From: Prevotella sp.
GTDB taxonomy: Bacteria; Bacteroidota; Bacteroidia; Bacteroidales; Bacteroidaceae
DNA length: 64,000 nucleotides
Direction: 5' to 3'
Assembly (NCBI GenBank): GCA_021204905.1
Contig: JAJPYN010000013.1
Span: forward strand, 14,601 to 78,600
Part shown: piece by piece, positions 15,089 through 22,570 of the stretch
Layout: the number at the start of each line of letters is the position of its first letter
How positions within the stretch are numbered: position 1 is the stretch's first letter
Notes under the pieces: model-generated
Databases searched by the model: none
Seen by the model: only the letters and a program-made list of their open reading frames with translations
Told to the model about the DNA's origin: nothing
Position numbers and translations under genes: made by a program

Positions 15089-16432
15089 TTAGTCCAACAA
15101 ATGCACAAGATCTTTCTTCATCTCCTCGTCTATCTCTCTATAACGTCTGAAAGCCCTGCTTCCTTCTTTATGTCCGGAGAGCGAAGAGACAAGGTCCGGG
15201 TCTTTCACCTGTTTGTAAATGTTTCCGATAAATGTTTTGCGTGCCGTATGTGTTGTTGCAACCTCATACAAATGATGTTGTTCGGGCTGGCGTGTGAGCG
15301 GGTTCAACATGGTAACGAGTCTGTCGAGCCCCGCTAATTTGAAAGCTTCTTTGATGGCTTGATTATATTTTTGTTCCGAAACGAACGGCAACAGGTGTTC
15401 CCCCTCGTAATCGGCATAACGCTCCAATATTTTCTTTGCAGTACTATTCAACGGCACCCGTATCGTGCGGGGATTATGATTGCGGGTCTTTTGTTGGATG
15501 TATTCCAATGCCCCGTTAACAATATTGTCTTTCGTGAGTTTGTATAAATCCCCCACACGACATCCGACGACGGATTGAAACACAAAGATGTCGCGCTGAA
15601 TGGCCAACTTGGGGCGTGCCGATAAATCCGCTTCGAAAAGTTGGTTCCGCTCTTGTAACGAAATGTAGATGGGTGTACCGTACAAGCATTCCTCAATTGG
15701 AAATTTATCAAAAGGACGGTTGGTTGTCAGTCCCTGGTTATAACACCAAATAAAAAAGGTTCGTATACGGGAAAAACAATCAATGAGAGTGTTCTTGCCT
15801 CTTGGCTGCGGCGTGCGTTTTTCCGGAATATCTGCGTATATGTCAGGGTAGCGCTCGGCATAGAGGTACTCGTTTTCCATAAAATCCCACATATCTGCCA
15901 ATGTGTCTTTGGTAACCTTCTCTATATCCAACACAAAATCCCTCATGCCTCTTTTCTTCTTTTTGACGAAGAGCTCGTAACGCATAAGCGCCCTTTTCAC
16001 GACATAGAAGTTCTTCTTCCTCACATCCGACAGATGATGTAATCTCAAAAATTCATCGAACAACTCAAAAAAAGTCATTGGCGCGGTTTCTTCCACAGGG
16101 TCGTCCGCCGCCGCCTTATATCGCTCCGGATGATGAAATCTCTCTATTATCTCCCCCAACCATTCACTGTCAGCATCTGCCTTATATTCCTTTTCTATGC
16201 GTTGCGTGAGTTCGTGAACCTTGTGATTGAACTCCATCTTATCGCTCTCGGATACCATCGACACCCTGTCCTTATAACCTTGCTTCTCCGCATTCCAGTG
16301 ATTCGGACAGATCATCAGTTCGCTTGCGGCTTTAATATCTTTCTTGCCGTCGCGAATGCGAAAATAGACGGTCGCCTTGTAATCCACATTGTTTTTCTTT
16401 GCCGTTTGCCTAATTAATGCTGATACTTTCAT
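15089..16432 (-). CDS. Tyrosine recombinase/integrase of the second element
   Basis: 447 residues from the ATG at 16432 (MKVSALIRQTAKKN); the frame runs up to 16549 but the extra 39 residues are not integrase-like. The arm domain (VYFRIRDGKKDIKAASELMICPNHWN) is typical of Bacteroidetes integrases. The catalytic domain has Arg in VVGCRVGDLYKLTK, His-x-x-Arg in TTHTARKTFIGNI, the next His in SSLSGHKEGSRAF, and a Tyr in RRYREID. All catalytic residues are present. It leads a transcript with the hypothetical gene and probably the helix-turn-helix gene. Its att end is expected between 16433 and ~16780. Confidence 0.88.
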   Translation of the reverse strand: MKVSALIRQTAKKNNVDYKATVYFRIRDGKKDIKAASELMICPNHWNAEKQGYKDRVSMVSESDKMEFNHKVHELTQRIEKEYKADADSEWLGEIIERFHHPERYKAAADDPVEETAPMTFFELFDEFLRLHHLSDVRKKNFYVVKRALMRYELFVKKKKRGMRDFVLDIEKVTKDTLADMWDFMENEYLYAERYPDIYADIPEKRTPQPRGKNTLIDCFSRIRTFFIWCYNQGLTTNRPFDKFPIEECLYGTPIYISLQERNQLFEADLSARPKLAIQRDIFVFQSVVGCRVGDLYKLTKDNIVNGALEYIQQKTRNHNPRTIRVPLNSTAKKILERYADYEGEHLLPFVSEQKYNQAIKEAFKLAGLDRLVTMLNPLTRQPEQHHLYEVATTHTARKTFIGNIYKQVKDPDLVSSLSGHKEGSRAFRRYREIDEEMKKDLVHLLD

Positions 16433-16779
16433 TGCCTTCAAATGTGTTTCTGGATTGAATGCCGCAAAATTAATAAATTGTTCCCAAATTGTTCCCACAC
16501 ATCCTAAAATTATTTCAATCCGGTTAAATTCATTTTCGTTTACTCTCATACATAACCATTTAATAATCAGTATGTTACGACAGATAAATAAATTTACCTG
16601 TTTTTATTGAAATCAATATTTTCAATTGCGGCTCCGGGTACTGTAAGCGGCTGTTAATCAATTGATTTTCAGTCGCTTTTGTTATGCCGTGTAGCAAAAG
16701 GATTTTATAAACAAATGTTAAAAATTCGGGAAAGGTGAAAATTTTTCGAACTACGACAATAGGTTGCGTAGTGGTAATC
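16433..16779. other. Junction between the second mobile element and the TROVE locus
   Basis: AT-rich, no gene. It includes an inverted repeat around AATCAATTGATT near 16660. It is the expected place for one end of the element whose integrase reads leftwards from 16432, but no duplicated att core was found elsewhere in the window. Confidence 0.4.
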
Positions 16780-16787
16780 TACCTTTG
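16780..16787 (+). promoter_or_regulatory. -7 box upstream of the TROVE gene
   Basis: TACCTTTG matches TAnnTTTG exactly. Transcription would begin near 16793 and give a leader of ~170 bases before the ATG at 16965, unusually long for this genome. No good TTTG -33 box is seen at the usual distance. Confidence 0.55.
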
Positions 16788-16815
16788 CCGCGTCAATCAA
16801 TATCAGACGCAAAAT

Positions 16816-16876
16816 CCGGTACTCACGCGAAGGGTTACTTCGGCTCCAATTTTCGCGGACCGCTAATCCGCACCGG
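16816..16876 (+). promoter_or_regulatory. Structured leader element resembling the Y RNA without its tRNA-like module
   Basis: The outer arms CCGGT (16816-16820) and ACCGG (16872-16876) enclose GGTTACTTCG (16833-16842), GCT, and CCAATTTTC (16846-16854). The same two blocks, in the same order, flank the 57-base tRNA-like module of the Y RNA at 18645-18768. Two alternative folds are visible: hairpins CGAAG-GGTTA-CTTCG (16828-16842) and GCGGA-CCGCTAA-TCCGC (16855-16871), or one stem CGCGAA/TTCGCG (16826-16831 with 16852-16857). The folds exclude each other. Binding by the TROVE protein and autoregulation are inferred. Confidence 0.55.
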
Positions 16877-16964
16877 TCTTGTAAACCGTCAACACCCTTT
16901 ACGGAATTTGTCCGGATTATTTCAAACCGATTCATTGTTTAACTTAAAGTTAATACTCAAAGTT

Positions 16965-18605
16965 ATGGCACAAATGAAAGCACGCAACGAGCAGCTTAAG
17001 AAGACGCTGGGAATGATCCCCGCCGCTGCTACCGTCACCGCAGCGCAGAACATCCCCGACTACGACGGCAAGAACCGTCAGGGATATGACGCCTATGCGC
17101 TGGAGGACGAACTGAGACTCCTCTCCATGCTGAACACCGTCAAGCTCGAGCCGCAGTACTACCGCAGCGAAAGCGAGACGCTGACCGATCTGAAGGATCT
17201 CGTCTGGAAACTCGGACAGAAGGATGCCTATTTCGTGGCGCAGTCCATCGTCTGGTCGCGCTGTCTCGGCGAGGGAATGCGCAGCGTCAACCATCTGGCC
17301 GCAGCCCTCCTTGCCCCGTTCGCCGCCGGAACCGACTGGGGCAGACGCTTCTATGGACCGTTCGACAAGAAGACCAAGACCGGCGGAGGCTGCGTCTACA
17401 GGCTCGACGACATGTCCGAGATCAAGGACGCCTTCAGCGCACTGAACAAGTCGCCGCTGACCAACGCCATGAAGAAGGGCTTTGCCTCTGCGCTCCTCTC
17501 GGCCGGGCCATACGAGCTCGCGAAATACAGCAAGACCGTCATCGACATCACCAACCTTGTTCACCCTGACGTCAGCAAGTCGAAGGCTACCGTCACACTC
17601 GACGGGAAAGAAGTGAACGTCATCGACGCGCTGATGAAGGGGCAGACCATCCCCGCCGACACCTGGGAGAGAGCCAATTCGGAGGCCGGACAGATCGTCG
17701 CGGAAGCCGTCAAGACCGGCAAACTCTCGCAGGAGAAGGCCAAGGAAGTGCTGGCGCAGGCCAAGAACGACAACTGGGAGGATCTGCTGAAAGAGGGCAA
17801 GCTCGGCATCCTCGCCGCCGTCCGCAACCTCAGGAACATCCTCGACGGAGACAGCCGGAGCGTCATAGACCTCGTCTGCAACCTCGTGCAGGACGGAGGA
17901 AAGATCCGCGACGGCAAAGTTATGCCCTACCAGCTGGAGCTCGCCATGACCGCCGTGCAGGAGTTCGATAAAGGGAAGACCGCGACCGGCCGACAGGTAC
18001 TCGACGCTCTCGAGAGGGGAATGGTCACCGCCCTGCCGAATCTCCGGACCCTGCTCACGGGACGCAACCTCGTCATCGTGGACTGCTCCGGGAGCATGAC
18101 ATGGCATGCGGTCGCGCCTGACGGCAAAAGTTTGAAAGCCTCCTGCCTCGACAAGGCCGCAATTCTCGCCGCAATGTTGGCAAAAGGTGCAAATGCCGAC
18201 ATCATCGTTTTCGGCAGCAACGCGCAAAGATTGCCTTACAACCCCGGCGACAGCTTGACGACGATTGCCGCAGAGATAAAGAAAAATGAACTCGGAGGGA
18301 CGAACATCAGCTCGGCGTTCGACTTGATAACCGGCGAAAGGGTTAAGTACGACAGGATATTCCTGCTTTCGGACAACGAGGCGAACCGCGGTTGCACAAG
18401 GTCGTCGTACAAGAGCTATGTTCAGCAGGTTTGCAGTCCTTATGTCTACTGCGTCGACCTCGCGGCCTACGGCTCACGCCCGCTGAAGAACGACGGCAAG
18501 GTCAACTACTACTACGGTTACGGCTACTCGATGCTCGACGACGTCGCACGCCTTGAGTTCAAGCCGGAGGCTCACATTGAAAGGGTTCGGAAAATCATAA
18601 TCTAA
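16965..18605 (+). CDS. rsr: Ro60-like TROVE-domain protein (Rsr)
   Basis: 546 residues from the ATG at 16965 (MAQMKARNEQLKKTLGMIP); the frame is open upstream, but that part is the structured leader. Residues ~30-370 are the TROVE HEAT-like ring, with NIPDYDGKNRQGYDAYALEDELRLLSMLNT, VKLEPQYYRSESETL and FVAQSIVWSRCLGEGMRSVNHLAA. Residues ~370-546 are a von Willebrand A domain with an intact MIDAS motif DCSGSM, then GTNISSAF and LLSDNEANRG. Ro proteins bind the 3' ends of misfolded RNA in the ring cavity and Y RNA on its outer face; in bacteria they aid rRNA maturation and RNA decay, for example with PNPase. A Y RNA gene lies directly downstream, which supports the call. The first ~380 codons have almost no TTG leucine while the last ~165 have several, a possible mosaic. 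Confidence 0.93.
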   Translation: MAQMKARNEQLKKTLGMIPAAATVTAAQNIPDYDGKNRQGYDAYALEDELRLLSMLNTVKLEPQYYRSESETLTDLKDLVWKLGQKDAYFVAQSIVWSRCLGEGMRSVNHLAAALLAPFAAGTDWGRRFYGPFDKKTKTGGGCVYRLDDMSEIKDAFSALNKSPLTNAMKKGFASALLSAGPYELAKYSKTVIDITNLVHPDVSKSKATVTLDGKEVNVIDALMKGQTIPADTWERANSEAGQIVAEAVKTGKLSQEKAKEVLAQAKNDNWEDLLKEGKLGILAAVRNLRNILDGDSRSVIDLVCNLVQDGGKIRDGKVMPYQLELAMTAVQEFDKGKTATGRQVLDALERGMVTALPNLRTLLTGRNLVIVDCSGSMTWHAVAPDGKSLKASCLDKAAILAAMLAKGANADIIVFGSNAQRLPYNPGDSLTTIAAEIKKNELGGTNISSAFDLITGERVKYDRIFLLSDNEANRGCTRSSYKSYVQQVCSPYVYCVDLAAYGSRPLKNDGKVNYYYGYGYSMLDDVARLEFKPEAHIERVRKIII

Positions 18606-18644
18606 CCTTTTGGTTCTTTGAAATAATTGCATGCTTTTTAAAAC

Positions 18645-18768
18645 AAATCCCGTAGTCAAGCCGCCGGTTACTTCGTAGCTCAGTTGGTAGAGCATAGGAT
18701 TAGAAATCCTTGGGTCGCCGGTTCGATTCCGGCCAATTTTCACGCCGACGGCAACTTTCTCGGGATTT
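18645..18768 (+). ncRNA. Y RNA with tRNA-like module (YrlA type)
   Basis: A ~124-base RNA. Terminal stem AAATCCCG (18645-18652) / CGGGATTT (18761-18768). Internal loop with an AGT/ACT pairing. Second stem GCCG-C-CGGT (18660-18668) / GCCG-A-CGGC (18744-18752): 8 pairs (one a T-G wobble) and one C-A mismatch. Inner flanks TTACTTCG and CCAATTTTC surround a tRNA-like module: D-arm GCTC-AGTTGGTA-GAGC (18678-18693), anticodon-like arm AGGAT-TAGAA-ATCCT (18696-18710), T-arm GCCGG-TTCGATT-CCGGC (18717-18733). There is no acceptor stem: the bases at tRNA positions 1-7 and 66-72 do not pair, and the outer stems take that place. This is the layout of bacterial Y RNAs bound by Ro/Rsr, and it lies 39 bases after the TROVE stop. 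A tRNA gene finder may mis-call it as a tRNA. Confidence 0.85.
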
Positions 18769-18792
18769 TCGTTTTAATCGCGAATTAATGCT

Positions 18793-18800
18793 TATCTTTG
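18793..18800 (+). promoter_or_regulatory. -7 box of the zinc-ribbon gene
   Basis: TATCTTTG, an exact TAnnTTTG match. It is followed at once by a perfect hairpin GCGGGA-gaagag-TCCCGC (18803-18820), which would lie at the very 5' end of the transcript and may protect it. Confidence 0.6.
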
Positions 18801-18857
18801 CGGCGGGAGAAGAGTCCCGCAACAAGATTTAAAACAAACATTTAACAAAACAAGACT

Positions 18858-18947
18858 ATGGCAAAGACTAAGAAATGCCCTTATTGCGGCAAGGAGATTC
18901 CTGCAGACATGACGAAGTGTCCGTTCTGCGGCAGGGCTGTGAAATAA
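18858..18947 (+). CDS. 29-residue zinc-ribbon miniprotein
   Basis: ATG at 18858, TAA at 18945. The sequence is MAKTKKCPYCGKEIPADM followed by TKCPFCGRAVK. Two CPxCG knuckles 11 residues apart form a complete four-cysteine zinc ribbon, and there is nothing else in the protein. It is too short for most gene finders. Its own -7 box and 5' hairpin (18793-18820) and a clean start support expression. Zinc ribbons of this size often serve as protein- or nucleic-acid-binding tags. Whether it is linked to the Ro-Y RNA locus, 90 bases upstream, is unknown. Confidence 0.8.
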   Translation: MAKTKKCPYCGKEIPADMTKCPFCGRAVK

Positions 18948-19079
18948 CTCGTAACAGTTTTATTTTCAACTACTTAGCGCGAATTGAGCGATTGGTTTGC
19001 GCGCGAGAAGCAACATTAGGCGGGGTGCGGCGAGAGGCTGTGCGCCGCCTTGTTTTTTGCCTTGAATTTTGATTTTAGT

Positions 19080-21974
19080 TCAATACCACTGCACGGCGTT
19101 GGATGTGCCGCTTCGTTTATCATATTTGAGCACATCGGCGAGGGTGGCGGCGTTGCATCGGAACGTGAAATTGTAGCTGGTGTAGGGTGCGAGCACCATT
19201 GAGCAGGTCATCGAGAAGCAATGCAGGTCGCGGCTCATCGAGGCGGTGGTCATACTGATTTTATGGTTGTCGAAATCGTAGCCGGAGGAGAAGCTGATGT
19301 TCCACCCTTCTGCGAGGCGTATGTTGCCCGAGACGTTGAGTGTTTGCGTGAATTTGTAGGGGTAGCGCATGCGCTTGGTGTTGAAGTGTCCGGAGGTGTT
19401 CTCGCGCATGGTGATGCCGTAGCCGAAGGTGAGCGACCAGGGCATGGAGAAGGGCATATATCCGTCGTCGTCGACCTCCGCTTTCGAGGTGTCTTTCTTC
19501 TTTCGGCGCAGGCCTTTTTGCGCGTTTATCATATCGTCGTCGATGTTCGATTCGATGTCTGTGTCCATGCCGTAATCGTCCTCCATTTCCTCGTCTTCAT
19601 CCTCGTCCTCGTCGCGCGCGCCGCCGAATATTTTGCGCAGTTTCTCGGGGTTGATGGTGTAAGAAATGTTTTGCGAGCCGCCCTGAAAGCGCCCGAAGCG
19701 CCCGTAACTGTACTCGGTGCGCGTGCCGACGTAGGGCGTGCCGTTCTCGTCGAGCTCGTAGGCGTAGGTGGCGAAGGTGGAGTTCATGCTGAACGTGTAG
19801 CTCTTGCCTAACTTTAATCGCAGGCGGGTGGTAAGGTCGCTCCACGGCCGGGTCTGCGCCGCGAGGTTGTAGGACAGGGTGAAGCCGAAGTTGTCGATGA
19901 GACTGATTTTCTTAAAGCCCGTCGTGTCTTTGTCCGAGCGTATTTTCATCTCGACATTGTTGTCCACCGACAGCGACAGCGAGCCTGTTTTGCCTTTGCC
20001 GGGCACGCCGTAGAGCCCCGACGAATAGGGCGAATATTCCACGAGCGAGACGTTGCCGTCGGCGTCGGTCTTGAGGTAGGAGTCGTAGTAACCGTAGCGC
20101 GAGGCGGAGAAGTCGGGCGCGTAACTGAATGAAAACGAGGGTGTTATGACGTGGCGGATGGCCTGAATCTTGTCGCCGAAGATCTTGCGGCTGGGCGTGA
20201 AGAAACCGTAGAGTTTGGTCGAGGCCGAGAGCGACAGGCTCCAGTTGTAGACGTTGTAGAAGCCGAAAACCGTGTCGGGCACTTCCACTTGATTCTCCTC
20301 ATCCCACGAGCGCATGATTTTGTTCATGTACGTGCGGTCGGTGAACGACAGCGACGGCGAGAGGTTGATGTAGTTGAAAAGGGTGAAATTACCCGAGATG
20401 GGTACCGAATGCTGCCAACCGTTGCGCCAGTCTTTCAGCAGGTTCGAGTGCGCGATCTGGTTCTCTTTGCCCGAATAGGAATTGGAGATCTGGCCGGTGT
20501 ACGACACCGAGATTTTTTCGTACCACCGCTCTTTGCCCGCGGCGTGCTTGCGTTTGAAAGGGTAGAAGCGCGAGATGCTGATGTTTAGGTCGGGCAGGGT
20601 CATCGACAACGATGAGTCGCGCATGTTTTGCGACACGTTGGCGGTGGTGGAAAGCGACAGGCCGATGCTCGAGAAGGTGGTGCTCCAACTGACTGACGAC
20701 GTGCGCGTGCTCTGCGTGTACGACTGCGGGTTGTACATCGAATTGAGGTTGTTCCTTTCGTACGACGACGTGGCGAAGTTGACGCTTGCCGACATCGTAC
20801 TGTACGGGTTCGCCTTCGAATCTTGCCGGTGCGACCATTGTATCTTGAAGCTCTTCGTCTGCGTGAAATCGGGCATGTCCTTCTCGCTTGTCCGCGAATC
20901 TTGGTAGCTGAAAAGGAACGTGCCGCTGTACTTGTAGCGCTTCTTATAGTTCGTCGTCGCGGTTACCGCCCACGAGCCTTTGGTGTAAATCTCGCCGATG
21001 AGTTTCAGGTCGAGCTTGTCGCTTATGGCGAAGTAATAGCCGCCGTCTTTGAGGTAAAAACCGCGCGAGCTCTCGTCGCCGTAGGAGGGCATGATGAAGC
21101 CGCTGGAATACTTCGACGAGAAGGGGAAGAAGCCGTAGGGGATGGCCAATGGCAAGGGCACATCCGCCACGACGAGGTAGGCCGGGCCGAACACCACATC
21201 CTTGCCCGGACGCAGTTTTGCGCGCGAGATGGCCAAATAAAAATCAGGGTCGTCGGCATCGCAGGTGGTGTATTTCCCGTGGCGCAAATAAACCTCGCCC
21301 GTTTCGAGCCGCTTCGACAGTTCGCTGGTCATAAACCCTTCTTCCTGCTCGGTGGTAACGTTGCGGATGAGACCTTTCTTCGTTTTATAGTTGAACGTCA
21401 TCGTGTCGCTCTCGTAGGTGTCTTGCCCCATCTTGAACACCGGCGTGCCCGTCAGCTCGGTCTCCGTCGAGTCGGCCCAGATGCCGGTTGCGTGCACCAT
21501 CGTCTCCTCCATGCTCATGTCGACGTTCTCCGAGGCGAGGTCCATGTTCTGGTATTTCACGGTGCTGTTGCCGTAAAGGTAAGCCTTTTTCGTGGCGCTG
21601 AGATAGACCATCGAGTCGTCGGAGGTGTAATGCACGGGCGACTCGATCGTGTTTTTCTTCATGCGGTTGAGCGAGTCCTTGTAGATGCTGTCGTCGATGG
21701 CTTTGTTGTGGAGGTAAATCGCCTTTTGCAACGAGTCCATCTGCGTGGTGTCGGGCTCGAGACTGTCAACGAAAAGGCTGTCTGTGAAAAGGCTGTCGGG
21801 AAGGTTTAAACTGTCGGGCAAGATGCTTTTTGAGGCGATGCTTTCCACGAGCGTGTTAATGGAATCTATGGTGTCGTTTTTCGAAAACATGCCGGGCGAG
21901 GCGCCGCGTTTATTGCCCGCCGCGACAAGCATGACGAGCGTCAGGAAAGCCAATATGACATATTGCCGCCTCAT
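19080..21974 (-). CDS. lptD: LptD-like LPS assembly outer-membrane protein
   Basis: 964 residues. An N-terminal membrane segment or signal (YVILAFLTLVMLVAAG) is followed by a Ser/Asp-rich linker full of DSL repeats (residues ~35-85), an OstA/LptA-like beta-jellyroll (~110-240: YLYGNSTVKYQNMDLASENVDM, GTPVFKMGQDTYESDTMTFNYKTKKGLI), then a long beta-barrel (~260-964) with alternating aromatic strands (LPLAIPYGFFPFSSKYSSGFIMPSYGD). LptD inserts lipopolysaccharide into the outer leaflet. An acidic, probably disordered loop (DEDEDEEMEDDYGMDTDIES) interrupts the barrel around residue ~795. The gene overlaps the upstream HD-domain gene by 4 bases. There is no gene for the partner LptE in the window. 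Confidence 0.88.
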   Translation of the reverse strand: MRRQYVILAFLTLVMLVAAGNKRGASPGMFSKNDTIDSINTLVESIASKSILPDSLNLPDSLFTDSLFVDSLEPDTTQMDSLQKAIYLHNKAIDDSIYKDSLNRMKKNTIESPVHYTSDDSMVYLSATKKAYLYGNSTVKYQNMDLASENVDMSMEETMVHATGIWADSTETELTGTPVFKMGQDTYESDTMTFNYKTKKGLIRNVTTEQEEGFMTSELSKRLETGEVYLRHGKYTTCDADDPDFYLAISRAKLRPGKDVVFGPAYLVVADVPLPLAIPYGFFPFSSKYSSGFIMPSYGDESSRGFYLKDGGYYFAISDKLDLKLIGEIYTKGSWAVTATTNYKKRYKYSGTFLFSYQDSRTSEKDMPDFTQTKSFKIQWSHRQDSKANPYSTMSASVNFATSSYERNNLNSMYNPQSYTQSTRTSSVSWSTTFSSIGLSLSTTANVSQNMRDSSLSMTLPDLNISISRFYPFKRKHAAGKERWYEKISVSYTGQISNSYSGKENQIAHSNLLKDWRNGWQHSVPISGNFTLFNYINLSPSLSFTDRTYMNKIMRSWDEENQVEVPDTVFGFYNVYNWSLSLSASTKLYGFFTPSRKIFGDKIQAIRHVITPSFSFSYAPDFSASRYGYYDSYLKTDADGNVSLVEYSPYSSGLYGVPGKGKTGSLSLSVDNNVEMKIRSDKDTTGFKKISLIDNFGFTLSYNLAAQTRPWSDLTTRLRLKLGKSYTFSMNSTFATYAYELDENGTPYVGTRTEYSYGRFGRFQGGSQNISYTINPEKLRKIFGGARDEDEDEDEEMEDDYGMDTDIESNIDDDMINAQKGLRRKKKDTSKAEVDDDGYMPFSMPWSLTFGYGITMRENTSGHFNTKRMRYPYKFTQTLNVSGNIRLAEGWNISFSSGYDFDNHKISMTTASMSRDLHCFSMTCSMVLAPYTSYNFTFRCNAATLADVLKYDKRSGTSNAVQWY

Positions 21975-22534
21975 CCGAACATCTCGTGAAGGGCGAGGAA
22001 CCGCTCGTAGCTTGCCGGCGAGAAACGCTTCATTGCGCGCAGCACTTTCTCGAGAGGTTTCTCCTCGTTCACGTGTTTCTTTGAATAAAATTTGTCGGCG
22101 TAGCAGATGATTTTTTCTTCGACGCTCTCAGGAAGGAAATCGCTCGCGGGCAACGGCATCCTCTGCGCGGTGATCTCTTCGGCCGTCAAGCCCGTACCGG
22201 TGTGCCTTTCGCAAACCCTTGCCCAGCGTTCGAGCTTGTCGCGCGCAAAAGCCCCGTCCCATTCGCCCGAGAGCAGCATCGCCGCACCGCAGACGCCGTG
22301 CCGGATGTATGGTTCGCGGCCGCGGCAAAGGATGTCGGGCGCGTTGCAGCGGATGATGCCGATGTCGTGGAGCATCGCGGCGGAATAAACAAAATCGGTG
22401 TCGACGGCGAGCGAGGGATGACTGCCGGCGATGCGCAGCGCCTTTTCAGCCACCCTCTTACTATGCGTTAGGAGAATGGAACGCAATGCACCATTCTCCC
22501 CATAGTATCGGTCTATGATGTCAAAGACATCCAA
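21971..22534 (-). CDS. HD-domain phosphohydrolase-like protein
   Basis: 187 residues. The HD motif is complete: H in LLTHSKRVAEKAL, the HD pair in AAMLHDIGII, further histidines in REPYIRHGVCGAAMLL and CERHTGTG, and a late Asp in IICYADKFYS. Such proteins hydrolyse phosphate esters of nucleotides, and this small single-domain form is often annotated as an HDIG or YqeK-like hydrolase. The start is a TTG at 22534: an in-frame TAA lies three codons upstream, and the next in-frame ATG is 53 codons in and would remove the first histidine. It ends in a 4-base overlap with lptD, so the two are translationally coupled. Confidence 0.8.
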   Translation of the reverse strand: MDVFDIIDRYYGENGALRSILLTHSKRVAEKALRIAGSHPSLAVDTDFVYSAAMLHDIGIIRCNAPDILCRGREPYIRHGVCGAAMLLSGEWDGAFARDKLERWARVCERHTGTGLTAEEITAQRMPLPASDFLPESVEEKIICYADKFYSKKHVNEEKPLEKVLRAMKRFSPASYERFLALHEMFG

Positions 22535-22570
22535 TGAGACTAATTATTAATGTTAACGCTTTGGCGACGA

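Noticed and set aside
16950..18227. A 425-codon frame antisense to the TROVE gene
   Set aside because: A shadow of GC-rich coding sequence; the TROVE translation has clear domains and the antisense one has none.
18666..18740. A normal tRNA gene at the tRNA-like module
   Set aside because: D-, anticodon- and T-arm shapes are present, but the 7-base acceptor halves (TACTTCG and CAATTTT) do not pair, the anticodon-like loop would give an unlikely AGA, and strong outer stems replace the acceptor arm.
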